DNA of 28,563 bases from JAOUEE01 sp051011595 (GTDB lineage: Bacteria > Actinomycetota > Acidimicrobiia > Acidimicrobiales > SHLQ01). Below the pieces are notes generated by a model that was given only the letters and a program-made list of their open reading frames with translations, had not been told where the DNA came from and did no database searches. This document shows, one piece after another, positions 22,005-28,563 of this stretch (position 1 is the first letter of the stretch; each line of letters opens with the position of its first letter). The stretch covers positions 1 to 28,563 of the forward strand of contig JBPCTQ010000027.1 of NCBI GenBank assembly GCA_051011595.1. Reading direction: 5' to 3'. A program made the translations under genes and the position numbers.

Positions 22005-24097
22005 CCACGATGGCCCAGACGACATCGAAGTCCACCAAATCCAAAGCCACGAAAACCAAGGCCAGCGGCAACGGGTACGACGCCGACGCCATCCAGACCC
22101 TCGAAGGGCTCGAAGCGGTCCGCAAACGCCCGGGGATGTACATCGGCGGAACCGGATCGGCCGGGCTCATGCACCTGGTGTGGGAGCTCATCGACAACGC
22201 GGTCGACGAAGCATCGGCGGGATGGGCCACTCGCGTCGAGGTCACCTTCCATCGCGACGGTTCCGTCGAGGTGGCCGACAACGGCCGTGGCATTCCCATC
22301 GACAAACACCCCAAACGCAAGGTGTCGGCGCTCGAGGTGATCCTCACCGAACTACACGCCGGCGGGAAGTTCGGGGGTGGCGCCTACGGCGCATCGGGTG
22401 GCCTGCACGGTGTGGGGGCTTCGGTCGTCAACGCCCTGTCCCACAAGCTGGTGGCCGAGGTCGACCGCGACGGGGCCACCCATCGGTTGTGTTTCCTCGA
22501 TCGGGTGGCCGGGCAACTCAACGGTTCGTCGTTCAAGGCGGGCCACACCCTCGACCGGGTGAAACGGATCTCCAAGACCAAAACCGGCACCCGCATCCGG
22601 TTCTGGCCCGACACCGACGTGTTCGACCCGGAGGCGGCCATCGACTGGGACGAGGTGCGGGTGCGGGCCCTGCGGGCCTGCTTCTTGGTGCCGGGGCTCA
22701 AGATCAAGCTGGTCGACAAACGAACCGGCTACAAGAACGACCCAGAAGAGTTCGTCTCTCGTGGTGGTATCGCCGACCTGGTCGACCACCTGTCCACCGG
22801 CGAACCGCTCACCGGCGTGGTGGCCATCAACGGCATCGAGACCTTCGAGGAGAAGGTGCCCGTCGACGCCAAGATGCAGATGGTCGAACGGGAGTGCACC
22901 GTCGACGTCGCCCTGCGGTGGACCGATGCCTTCGACACGAAGGTGCAGTCCTTCGTGAACACCATCCCCACCTCCGAGGGCGGCACCCATCTCACCGGCT
23001 TCGATTCGGCGCTCACCCGCGCCGTGAACGACATCTTGTTGAAGGACGTCCGCAAGTTGGCCAAGTTGGCCAAGGAGAACAAACACAAGGCCACCAGAGA
23101 AGATGTGCAGGAGGGCCTGGTGGCGGCCATCAAGGTCACCTTCCCCGAACCACAGTTCCGCGGTCAGACCAAACAGGAGTTGGGCACACCGGCCGTCCAG
23201 TCGATCGTGTACGGCATCGTCAAGGAGCAGATCACCGCCTGGTTCGAAGGCGAAGGCAAGAAGACCCACGTCAACCGGGTGCGCGACAAGGTGGCCGCCG
23301 CCGTCGTCAACCGGGTCACCACCAAACAACAACTCGACAACAAACGGAAAGCGGCGGCGCTGGGATCCACCGGGATGCCCGACAAGCTGGCCGACTGCCG
23401 ACGCCACGGCCCCGAGAGCGAGCTCATCATCGTGGAGGGTGATTCGGCTGCCGGTCCGGCCAAGGCCGGCCGCAACAGCGAGAACATGGCCATCCTGCCG
23501 CTGCGGGGCAAGGTGGTGAACGCCGGGAAGGCCAGCCTCAAACAGGTGCTCGACAACGCCGAGGCCCAGGCGCTGTTCACCGCCGTCGGCGCCGGTTCGG
23601 GTAAGGAGTTCAACCTGGCCGACAGCCGGTACGGGCGCATCATCATCTTGTGCGACGCCGATGTCGACGGCAGCCACATTCGATGCCTGTTGTTGACTCT
23701 GATCTACAAATACATGACCCCGCTGCTCGAAGCGGGCATGGTGTACGCCGCCCAGCCACCGTTGTTCACCACCAAGATCGGTGGTGAGACCTACCGAGCG
23801 TTCTCCGACGAGGAGCGCGACGCACTCACCAAGAAGCTCGCCAAGGGCAACCGCAAGGTCGAGAACATCAAGTGGCAGCGGTTCAAGGGCCTGGGCGAGA
23901 TGAACGTCGACGAGTTGGCCGAGTGCACGCTCAACCCCGAGACCCGCATCCTGCGCCGGCTAACCATGGCCGACGGTGCCGACGCCAAGGAAGCGGCTCG
24001 GATGTTCGAGGTCCTCATGGGCAACGACGTGGCTGTACGCCGTGACTACCTGGTGAAGAACTCCGCACTCATGGACCGCGACAGTCTCGATATCTGA
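22001..24097 (+). CDS. parE: DNA topoisomerase IV subunit B (GyrB/ParE family)
   Basis: This 698-residue ATPase subunit carries the GHKL site: RKRPGMYIGGTG at 41-52, WELIDNAVDEA with E62 and N66 at 61-71, ADNGRGIP, and GGLHGVGASVVNALS. The TOPRIM domain has EGDSAAGPAKAGRNSE with metal-binding E479, PLRGKVVNAGKA, and DADVDGSHI at about 552-560. The C-terminus has RFKGLGEMNVDELAECT. The SAxGPAKxGRNSE form matches actinobacterial ParE better than GyrB (SAGGSAKxGRD), which is the main reason for the topoisomerase IV call (family knowledge). A Lys/Thr/Ser-rich N-terminal tail of about 20 residues is unusual. The GTG at 22001 overlaps the upstream stop as GTGA; an ATG at 22010 is also possible. The stop is 1 base from that of the converging gene. 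Confidence 0.87.
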   Translation: MTTMAQTTSKSTKSKATKTKASGNGYDADAIQTLEGLEAVRKRPGMYIGGTGSAGLMHLVWELIDNAVDEASAGWATRVEVTFHRDGSVEVADNGRGIPIDKHPKRKVSALEVILTELHAGGKFGGGAYGASGGLHGVGASVVNALSHKLVAEVDRDGATHRLCFLDRVAGQLNGSSFKAGHTLDRVKRISKTKTGTRIRFWPDTDVFDPEAAIDWDEVRVRALRACFLVPGLKIKLVDKRTGYKNDPEEFVSRGGIADLVDHLSTGEPLTGVVAINGIETFEEKVPVDAKMQMVERECTVDVALRWTDAFDTKVQSFVNTIPTSEGGTHLTGFDSALTRAVNDILLKDVRKLAKLAKENKHKATREDVQEGLVAAIKVTFPEPQFRGQTKQELGTPAVQSIVYGIVKEQITAWFEGEGKKTHVNRVRDKVAAAVVNRVTTKQQLDNKRKAAALGSTGMPDKLADCRRHGPESELIIVEGDSAAGPAKAGRNSENMAILPLRGKVVNAGKASLKQVLDNAEAQALFTAVGAGSGKEFNLADSRYGRIIILCDADVDGSHIRCLLLTLIYKYMTPLLEAGMVYAAQPPLFTTKIGGETYRAFSDEERDALTKKLAKGNRKVENIKWQRFKGLGEMNVDELAECTLNPETRILRRLTMADGADAKEAARMFEVLMGNDVAVRRDYLVKNSALMDRDSLDI

Positions 24098-24098
24098 T

Positions 24099-25193
24099 CT
24101 AGGGCGCGTCGTAGTGCTCGTCGTGTTCGTCCATGATCGCGTCGGCGATGGCCTTGAGATCAGTCGTGTAGCCCGGGTCGTAGGGGTAACTCGACAGCGG
24201 CACGTCGTAGATGGCCCGCAGCCAGACGAGGCGGCCCAGTTCCACCAGGATGTCGTCGGCGTGGCCGAACGCATCGCTGAAGATGGCGTCGCCCGTGCCG
24301 CTGACCAGCGAGTCGACGTCGGGGAGCTGCCCTGCGTCGTAGAGGTTGTAGAGCTCCACGGCGGCCTGGCCGTAGGGGATGCCGTAGATGTCGACACCCG
24401 GGTACAGATCTCGCAGGTCATCGACGAGGCTGTGCGCGATCGCCGGGTGGGCGCTCTCCCAGATGGCGTCGTACTGGGCGGCGGTGTAGCTGCCCGGGTC
24501 CGGGATCCAGGGCATGGCGATGAAGAAGCGGGTGTCGGGGTTCTGCGCCAGTGCGTAGTCGAACCAGTTCACGTAGCCGGTGAGCGACGGATAGGTCGGG
24601 AAGTAGGTCATCCCAAAAAGGTCGACGTCGCCGGCATCGAGAAGTCCCTGGATCTCGGCTCGCTTCGCTGCATTGTTCCAGAGCGCCTCCGGCGCACCGT
24701 TGGCGCCGCCGGCGAAGACGTCGTCCTGGGTGTGGTCGCTGAACCCGGCGTTGGGAGCGTGGAAGCTCATGCCCTGGGCGAAGGGGCGGAAGAAGCTGTG
24801 GCCGATGAACAACGAGTCGAACCCGGTGATGACGTCGGGACGGAAGACCGCGATCAGCGGCGGCACCGTTCCCCCGGCTGCTGCTTCGATCACGTCGGCT
24901 CCGACGCTGAAGCTGCAGGTGTTGTCGGCCGCGGTGGTGCAGTAGTTCACCCACCGGTGGAAATGCCATCCCGGTCGGGCTTCGCCGGTGTAGGTCTCGT
25001 CGTAGGCGCCGACGATCACGTTCTCCGTGCAGCTCGCGGCTCCCGCCTGGTGTTCTTCGTACGAGCAGTCGTGCTCACCGGTGGCGGACACCACGTCGCC
25101 CTCGCCGACGATCTCGATCGGTTGGCTGCAGGCAGCCGCCAGAAGGACCGTCGCCAGTGGGGCCAGGAGCCAGCGCGAACGTGTGCTTGTCAT
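24099..25193 (-). CDS. Lipoprotein with a Cys-rich N-domain and an SGNH-like core, unknown function
   Basis: This 364-residue lipoprotein has signal and lipobox LAAAC (C22). Residues ~28-118 form a small domain with two Cys pairs (C43, C55, C85, C93), opening GEGDVVSATGEHDC and closing TVPPLIAVF. From memory, a similar domain is common in surface proteins of marine Gammaproteobacteria. Residues ~122-340 look like a remote SGNH hydrolase: SLFIGHSFFRP (G131-H132-S133 in place of GDS), GGANG, a MTYFPTYPS strand end, and FSDAFGHADDILVELGRL with D307 and H311. The catalytic reading is inference. The start is set by GGAGG 8 bases before the ATG, one of the few clear Shine-Dalgarno sequences in this window, which also hints at different ancestry. 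Confidence 0.65.
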   Translation of the reverse strand: MTSTRSRWLLAPLATVLLAAACSQPIEIVGEGDVVSATGEHDCSYEEHQAGAASCTENVIVGAYDETYTGEARPGWHFHRWVNYCTTAADNTCSFSVGADVIEAAAGGTVPPLIAVFRPDVITGFDSLFIGHSFFRPFAQGMSFHAPNAGFSDHTQDDVFAGGANGAPEALWNNAAKRAEIQGLLDAGDVDLFGMTYFPTYPSLTGYVNWFDYALAQNPDTRFFIAMPWIPDPGSYTAAQYDAIWESAHPAIAHSLVDDLRDLYPGVDIYGIPYGQAAVELYNLYDAGQLPDVDSLVSGTGDAIFSDAFGHADDILVELGRLVWLRAIYDVPLSSYPYDPGYTTDLKAIADAIMDEHDEHYDAP

Positions 25194-25201
25194 CGACGGT
25201 C

Positions 25202-25206
25202 CTCCG
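25202..25206 (-). promoter_or_regulatory. Shine-Dalgarno GGAGG of the SGNH-like lipoprotein gene
   Basis: GGAGG on the minus strand ends 8 bases before the ATG at 25191-25193. It fixes the start and contrasts with the leaderless-looking starts of neighbouring genes. Confidence 0.65.
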
Positions 25207-25281
25207 TGGCCGCAGCGGCAATGGACCTCACGGTACCGCGCCCCACAAATCACACGGCTGTTCTTTGTCCGAGCATTCAGG

Positions 25282-25287
25282 TAGAAA
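25282..25287 (+). promoter_or_regulatory. -10-like box TAGAAA before the RecB-like nuclease gene
   Basis: TAGAAA ends 6 bases before the ATG at 25294. No Shine-Dalgarno is present. Confidence 0.4.
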
Positions 25288-25293
25288 TGACCC

Positions 25294-26190
25294 ATGGATG
25301 ACGTCACCACCGGTGCCGAGGAGCCCCTCGACCTCATCGCCGACCCCGGCGATCGGGCCGAAAGTGGCGTGCGCCATCTGTCGCCGTCGTCGGCCAGCGC
25401 CTTCGAACAGTGCCCCCAACGCTGGCGCTTCCGGTACCTCGACCGACTGCCCGACCCGCCCGGTGTCGCCGCCTTGGCCGGCACCTTCGCCCACCGGGTC
25501 CTCGAGCTTCTGCTCGCGTTGCCCGGTGCCGAGCGCACCCCCGAACGAGCCAAGACGATCGCCCGCGACGAGTGGCCCGACATGGCGGCCGACACCGACT
25601 TCGCCGCCCTCGGCCTCGACGAACTCGAATCCCGCCGGTTCCGGTGGGTAGCGTGGAGCGCCATCGAGGGATTGTGGACCATCGAGGATCCCGGTGCGGT
25701 CGAGGTGCAGGCCACCGAACAAACCGTCGAAGCCACCCTGGGCGAGGTGCCGTTTCGGGGCATCGTCGACCGGCTCGACATCGAACCCGACGGTCTGGTG
25801 GTGGCCGACTACAAGTCCGGTCGAGCACCCCGCCCTCGTTACCAGAAGGCCCGGCTGGCCCAGGTCATGCTCTACGCCGCAGCCGTCACCGCCATGTTGG
25901 GCGAGGCTCCCCGGCGAACCCGCCTGCTGTACCTCGGCCAGCGCACCATCGAGGCCCAGGTCACCGAGGAGTCGATGGCCGAAGTGGTCGGTGACCTCAC
26001 CAGCACGTGGCACGATCTCCAGGCATCGTGCGCCGACGACAACTTCGAGACCCGCACCGGGCCGTTGTGTGCCTGGTGCCCCTACCTCGATCGCTGTCCC
26101 GCCGGTATCGGCGAGGTCACCTCTCGCCACGAGCGGGGAGCCGTCCGCCTCGATGCCCCTGGCCTGGCCGTGCTGGCGGCGGCCGGCTGA
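25294..26190 (+). CDS. RecB-family PD-(D/E)XK exonuclease with Fe-S cysteines
   Basis: This 298-residue nuclease has the Cas4/AddB-type layout. HLSPSSASAFEQCPQRWRFRYL at 28-49 holds C40; AGTFAHRVLE has H67; FRGIVDRLD has D159; VVADYKSGRAP has D172 and K174; and LAQVMLY is the QxxxY motif (Q190, Y194). LCAWCPYLDRC supplies C259, C262 and C268, completing a four-Cys [4Fe-4S] site with C40. Stand-alone proteins like this are widespread in actinobacteria, and their biological role is not settled; DNA repair is the usual assumption. No CRISPR or helicase gene is adjacent, so it is not a Cas4 or an AddB. Its stop is 1 base from that of the converging small membrane protein gene. Confidence 0.87.
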   Translation: MDDVTTGAEEPLDLIADPGDRAESGVRHLSPSSASAFEQCPQRWRFRYLDRLPDPPGVAALAGTFAHRVLELLLALPGAERTPERAKTIARDEWPDMAADTDFAALGLDELESRRFRWVAWSAIEGLWTIEDPGAVEVQATEQTVEATLGEVPFRGIVDRLDIEPDGLVVADYKSGRAPRPRYQKARLAQVMLYAAAVTAMLGEAPRRTRLLYLGQRTIEAQVTEESMAEVVGDLTSTWHDLQASCADDNFETRTGPLCAWCPYLDRCPAGIGEVTSRHERGAVRLDAPGLAVLAAAG

Positions 26191-26191
26191 C

Positions 26192-26452
26192 TCAGCGGCG
26201 CCGACGCCAGCGGCGGATCAACACGCCACCGACCACCACCGACACCAGCCCAGCCGCCACCGCCGCGGTCACCAACCGCGGGTCGGGGTCGGGCACGGGC
26301 GGCGGCGGTGTCACTGTGGGCGGATCGAGTGTCGGTGCGGCAGGCACCGCCGACACGGGCGGGGCACTGCCCAGCAACCCGTCGACGGGAGCGGCCCCGG
26401 TCTCAGCGGCCTGGGGACGACGGCGATCTCGCTGGGGGTCGTACCCGGCCAT
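26192..26452 (-). CDS. Small C-terminally anchored membrane protein downstream of ParA
   Basis: This 86-residue protein has a basic N-terminus (YDPQRDRRRPQ), a Pro/Ala-rich linker to about residue 58, and one membrane segment (LVTAAVAAGLVSVVVGGVLI, about 60-79) followed by a basic tail, RRWRRRR. It looks like a tail-anchored or bitopic protein with the bulk in the cytoplasm. I recognise no family. Its ATG overlaps the stop of the ParA gene by one base (TGATG), so the two are translated together. The tight coupling suggests it is a membrane partner of the ParA ATPase (inference). Confidence 0.7.
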   Translation of the reverse strand: MAGYDPQRDRRRPQAAETGAAPVDGLLGSAPPVSAVPAAPTLDPPTVTPPPPVPDPDPRLVTAAVAAGLVSVVVGGVLIRRWRRRR

Positions 26453-27357
26453 CACTGACCCTGCGTCTCGACCGACGTCACGGCCGGTGCCGACCACGGT
26501 GTTGGTGGGTCGTCGATGATGATCACCCCGTTGTCGACCGGGTCGGGAGCGGGCGACTCTTCGGCGGCGAGGTCGATCGGGGCCGCCGAGCGACCCAACA
26601 CCACGATGCCGTAGAGCTGATCGAAGTCGGCTGCCGCGTCGGCCGCCCCGGGGCGAGGCACCAGCGCATGAATGGGCAGCGACTGAGCTGCCGCCTCCGG
26701 CAAGGCCGCCCGTTGGCGAATGGGAGGCAAGCAGAGATCGCCATGGTCGGTCACCAACTGCTCGTGCCAGTAGCGGGCATCGCGAGTTCGGCCCAGCTTG
26801 TTGACGGCGATTCCGGCCAGCTCGAGGGGATCGGGTCGACGGCTGGCCACTCGTTCGACGCTGCGGATGATCTGGCTGACCCCGTCGGATGCCCACGCCC
26901 CCGGCTCGGTGACCACCAACGCCCGATCGGCGGCGAACAGGGCGTTGACGGTGAGCAGCCCGAGTGAGGGCGGACAGTCGATGAGCACCAGGTCGGCGTC
27001 GAATCCGGACAAGGCCACGGCCAATCGGTCCTGGGCGCCGATGGGGTCGTTGGCCAGCTGTGGCTCACGGACCGCCAGCGCCGGGGTGCCGGGCGCCACC
27101 AATGGTTGGGGGCCACCCTCGGGCCATTCGGCTGCCGTCATCACCCCGGCCAGCGAACCGGGCCGGTCGACGGCGAGCGCATCGTCGACGGTGCTCGAAG
27201 GCCCGAAGATTCCGAGCCCGGTGGTGGCATTGGCCTGGGGGTCGAGATCGACCACCACCACCCGAGCACCCGACGCCCAGGCGCTGGCCGCCAGGCCGAG
27301 CACCACGGTGGTCTTCCCCACACCGCCCTTCTGGTTCACCACAGCGACAACAGTCAT
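26452..27357 (-). CDS. Orphan ParA/Soj-type P-loop ATPase
   Basis: This 301-residue ATPase of the ParA/MinD superfamily has a deviant Walker A, KGGVGKTT (K10 signature Lys, K15), Walker A' VVDLDPQ (D38, D40), Walker B LVLIDCPPSLG (D127), and the later VNKLGRTRDA segment. Such proteins dimerise with ATP, bind DNA non-specifically and position cargo when a partner triggers hydrolysis. There is no MinD-type C-terminal amphipathic helix; instead residues ~258-301 are an acidic, disordered-looking tail. It is not next to parB, rsmG or yidC, so it is not the usual chromosomal ParA. The longer upstream frame is rejected because the family sequence begins at MTVVAVVNQKGG and TACGGT lies 6 bases before this ATG. 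Partners are probably the genes on either side. Confidence 0.88.
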   Translation of the reverse strand: MTVVAVVNQKGGVGKTTVVLGLAASAWASGARVVVVDLDPQANATTGLGIFGPSSTVDDALAVDRPGSLAGVMTAAEWPEGGPQPLVAPGTPALAVREPQLANDPIGAQDRLAVALSGFDADLVLIDCPPSLGLLTVNALFAADRALVVTEPGAWASDGVSQIIRSVERVASRRPDPLELAGIAVNKLGRTRDARYWHEQLVTDHGDLCLPPIRQRAALPEAAAQSLPIHALVPRPGAADAAADFDQLYGIVVLGRSAAPIDLAAEESPAPDPVDNGVIIIDDPPTPWSAPAVTSVETQGQ

Positions 27358-27363
27358 GGGGCA

Positions 27364-27369
27364 ACCGTA
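27364..27369 (-). promoter_or_regulatory. -10-like box TACGGT before the ParA gene
   Basis: On the minus strand TACGGT ends 6 bases before the ATG at 27357 with no Shine-Dalgarno, consistent with a leaderless mRNA. Confidence 0.42.
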
Positions 27370-27536
27370 CCCAACACCGCCCGATCGGCGAAGTGGGGCG
27401 GGGTCAGAGCAACCGGGCCGTCTGGCCCCTATGTCAGAATTCACCCTCTCGTGCCTTGCAAACGGTCGGTCCACGCGCCACCGTGAGGTTCTCCGGTTCG
27501 ACAGCGAACAGCAGCGCAGAAGGGCCTCCGGAACAC

Positions 27537-28367
27537 GTGTCCACACCAGAACGTCGCGGCCTGGGCCGAGGTCTCGGGGCGATCATCAGGGACACAAAAT
27601 CTGGTGAGCCGCTGCCGATGGCGTCGGCCGACGGGGCCGGCGCCGGGCGAGTGGTCGATCGCAACCTGGTGGCCCGCCTGGCCGAGGTCGGCCTCGATTT
27701 CCTGGAGCCGTTCGCGCTCACCCATCTCGGGTACCTGCACCAGGTGATCGGGCAACCACCCCAGTTGATTCTCCGCCGACCGTGCCTCGACCAGCTCGAC
27801 CCGACCACGGCCTACCGATTGCTCGGCGGCCTCGACCGGGCCGCGGGCGACCTCGAGCACACTCGCTACGCGGAGCTCGACGGTGCGGCGCTGTGTTTCG
27901 TCCCGTCCCGGGGGCCTCATTCCGCCGGGGTCCATCTGTTCGGCACCGAACGACCGCTCGAGACCTCCCGCCGCAACTCGGTGGAGAACACCTGTCAGGC
28001 GGTGGCCCAAGTGGTCCACCAGCTCCACCGCGAGATCGAGTCGACCGGCACCGTCGAGGTCACCACCCGACCGGAGGGCGACTCCATCTCGGCCACGGCG
28101 GTGCTGACCGGAGACGTCGGCGCCCGTTCGGAAGGGCAGGCCCGAGCAGCCGACGAGGCCACTGCCGTGGCCCGGGCGGTTGTGGCCGCTCGGGGCAACG
28201 GCCTGGCCCATCGCACCACCCGCACCATTCCCGTCGACGGCGGGCGACACGCCGCGCTGACCGTGTTGGCCGATCGTTCCGGGCGGCCCCGTCTGGGTTT
28301 CACCCTCAGCGAGGCCGAACCCTCAGCGGTGGCCGCATCGGCCACCCTTCGGGCCATCGAGGGTTGA
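27537..28367 (+). CDS. Protein with a ParB-like N-terminal ParA-activating motif but no ParB body
   Basis: This 276-residue protein diverges from the ParA gene. It opens with ERRGLGRGLGAIIRD at residues 5-19, nearly identical to the N-terminal LGRGLxAL peptide by which ParB stimulates ParA ATPase; R11 is the candidate activating residue. The rest lacks the ParB CTP-binding signature (GERR, ENxQR) and any helix-turn-helix. It has two mixed alpha/beta regions: about 35-165 (FLEPFALTHLGYLHQVIG; ALCFVPSRG; a helix ending QVVHQLHRE) and 168-275 (VEVTTRPEGDSISATAVLTG; a long Ala-rich helix; HAALTVLADRSGRPRLGFTL). I recognise no named family. GTG at 27537 is chosen because it places the motif at the N-terminus; an in-frame GTG at 27483 is possible. 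It is probably the cargo or adaptor of the neighbouring ParA (inference). Confidence 0.72.
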   Translation: MSTPERRGLGRGLGAIIRDTKSGEPLPMASADGAGAGRVVDRNLVARLAEVGLDFLEPFALTHLGYLHQVIGQPPQLILRRPCLDQLDPTTAYRLLGGLDRAAGDLEHTRYAELDGAALCFVPSRGPHSAGVHLFGTERPLETSRRNSVENTCQAVAQVVHQLHREIESTGTVEVTTRPEGDSISATAVLTGDVGARSEGQARAADEATAVARAVVAARGNGLAHRTTRTIPVDGGRHAALTVLADRSGRPRLGFTLSEAEPSAVAASATLRAIEG

Positions 28368-28383
28368 CGACCCGCAGCAGCCG

Positions 28384-28563
28384 TCAGCCGGTCACGACCT
28401 CGGCGTGGCTGAACGCCCCCAGATACGCGAACCAGAACATCGACCGTGACGGGTACGGAACCGGTTCTCCATCGTCGACCCGCCACACGGCGGCGGCACC
28501 TTCGTCGCGACGCACCTCTTAGCGCCCGCCGTCGACAGAAACGGTGACCACCCCATCCGGGCC
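28384..28563 (-). pseudogene. Partial frame at the right edge with an in-frame stop
   Basis: On the minus strand the frame reads GPDGVVTVSVDGGR, then TAA at 28519-28521, then EVRRDEGAAAVWRVDDG and a SMFWFAYLGAFSHAEVVTG ending at TGA 28384-28386. Both parts look like one continuous protein C-terminus, with an aromatic FWFA segment resembling the end of DUF3179-type proteins (weak recollection). The stop may be a real inactivation or an error near the end of the sequence. The upstream portion of the gene lies outside the window. Confidence 0.4.

Noticed and set aside
22352..23677. 441-codon minus-strand frame across the topoisomerase B gene
   Set aside because: It is opposite a complete ParE with intact ATPase and TOPRIM motifs.
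25294..26190. Possible Cas4
   Set aside because: It shares the four-Cys RecB-like layout, but no cas genes or CRISPR repeats exist in the window, and stand-alone RecB-like nucleases are common in actinobacteria.
27537..28367. Genuine ParB
   Set aside because: Only the N-terminal peptide is ParB-like; the CTP-binding GERR/ENxQR motifs and the helix-turn-helix are absent.

Overview
This 28.6 kb window is a GC-rich, gene-dense bacterial chromosome fragment. It looks actinobacterial and most like the class Acidimicrobiia. Reasons: a protein opening with a GWWLASDGKWYPP-type tag before a Pro/Ala-rich linker and one membrane segment, an Rpf-type lytic transglycosylase, a ferrochelatase with a Cys-rich C-terminus, a ParC/ParE pair resembling the actinobacterial type, GTG starts, and 4-base GTGA gene overlaps. 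There is no sign of phage, IS elements, CRISPR, rRNA or tRNA. The placement is by family resemblance only.

Layout. 1-614 (-): a truncated TldD/PmbA-type protein whose last ~30 codons at the edge look like noise. 822-5090 (+): a PAP2-type membrane phosphatase, DXS of the MEP isoprenoid pathway, and an exported sulfatase. 5131-9708 (-): a compact assimilatory sulfate-reduction operon, read cysH (APS reductase), siroheme-synthase N-domain, cobA (SUMT), sir (siroheme sulfite reductase), nfuA (Fe-S carrier). It reduces APS to sulfite and sulfide, makes the siroheme that Sir needs, and ends with an Fe-S carrier that may serve CysH and Sir. A perfect 8+8 bp inverted repeat sits just downstream of its predicted promoter. 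9895-13397 (+): an SGNH hydrolase, a divergent crotonase, a septum-formation-like membrane protein and a CPFC glutaredoxin-like protein. 13400-14287 (-): a coiled-coil Rpf protein. 14397-17353 (+): ferrochelatase, a small unknown protein and an M1 metallopeptidase lipoprotein. 17358-19418 (-): a gamma-glutamylcyclotransferase-like protein, a Cys-repeat lipoprotein and a nucleotidyltransferase. 19587-24097 (+): both subunits of a type II topoisomerase, probably topoisomerase IV. 24099-25193 (-): a lipoprotein with an SGNH-like core. 25294-26190 (+): a RecB-family Fe-S nuclease. 26192-28367: an orphan ParA ATPase followed by a small membrane protein (-), diverging from a protein (+) that starts with a ParB-like ParA-activating peptide but has no ParB body. 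28384-end (-): a partial frame with an in-frame stop.

Two things stand out. First, the ParA / small membrane protein / ParB-tail protein cluster looks like an undescribed ParA-type positioning module. Second, about eleven starts across the window are preceded by TANNNT or TACAAC ending 6-8 bases upstream, which suggests that leaderless transcripts are common here. No gene-free stretch reaches 300 bases; the longest gaps (615-821, 10564-10792, 9709-9894, 27358-27536) hold promoters, an operator-like palindrome or terminator-like hairpins.
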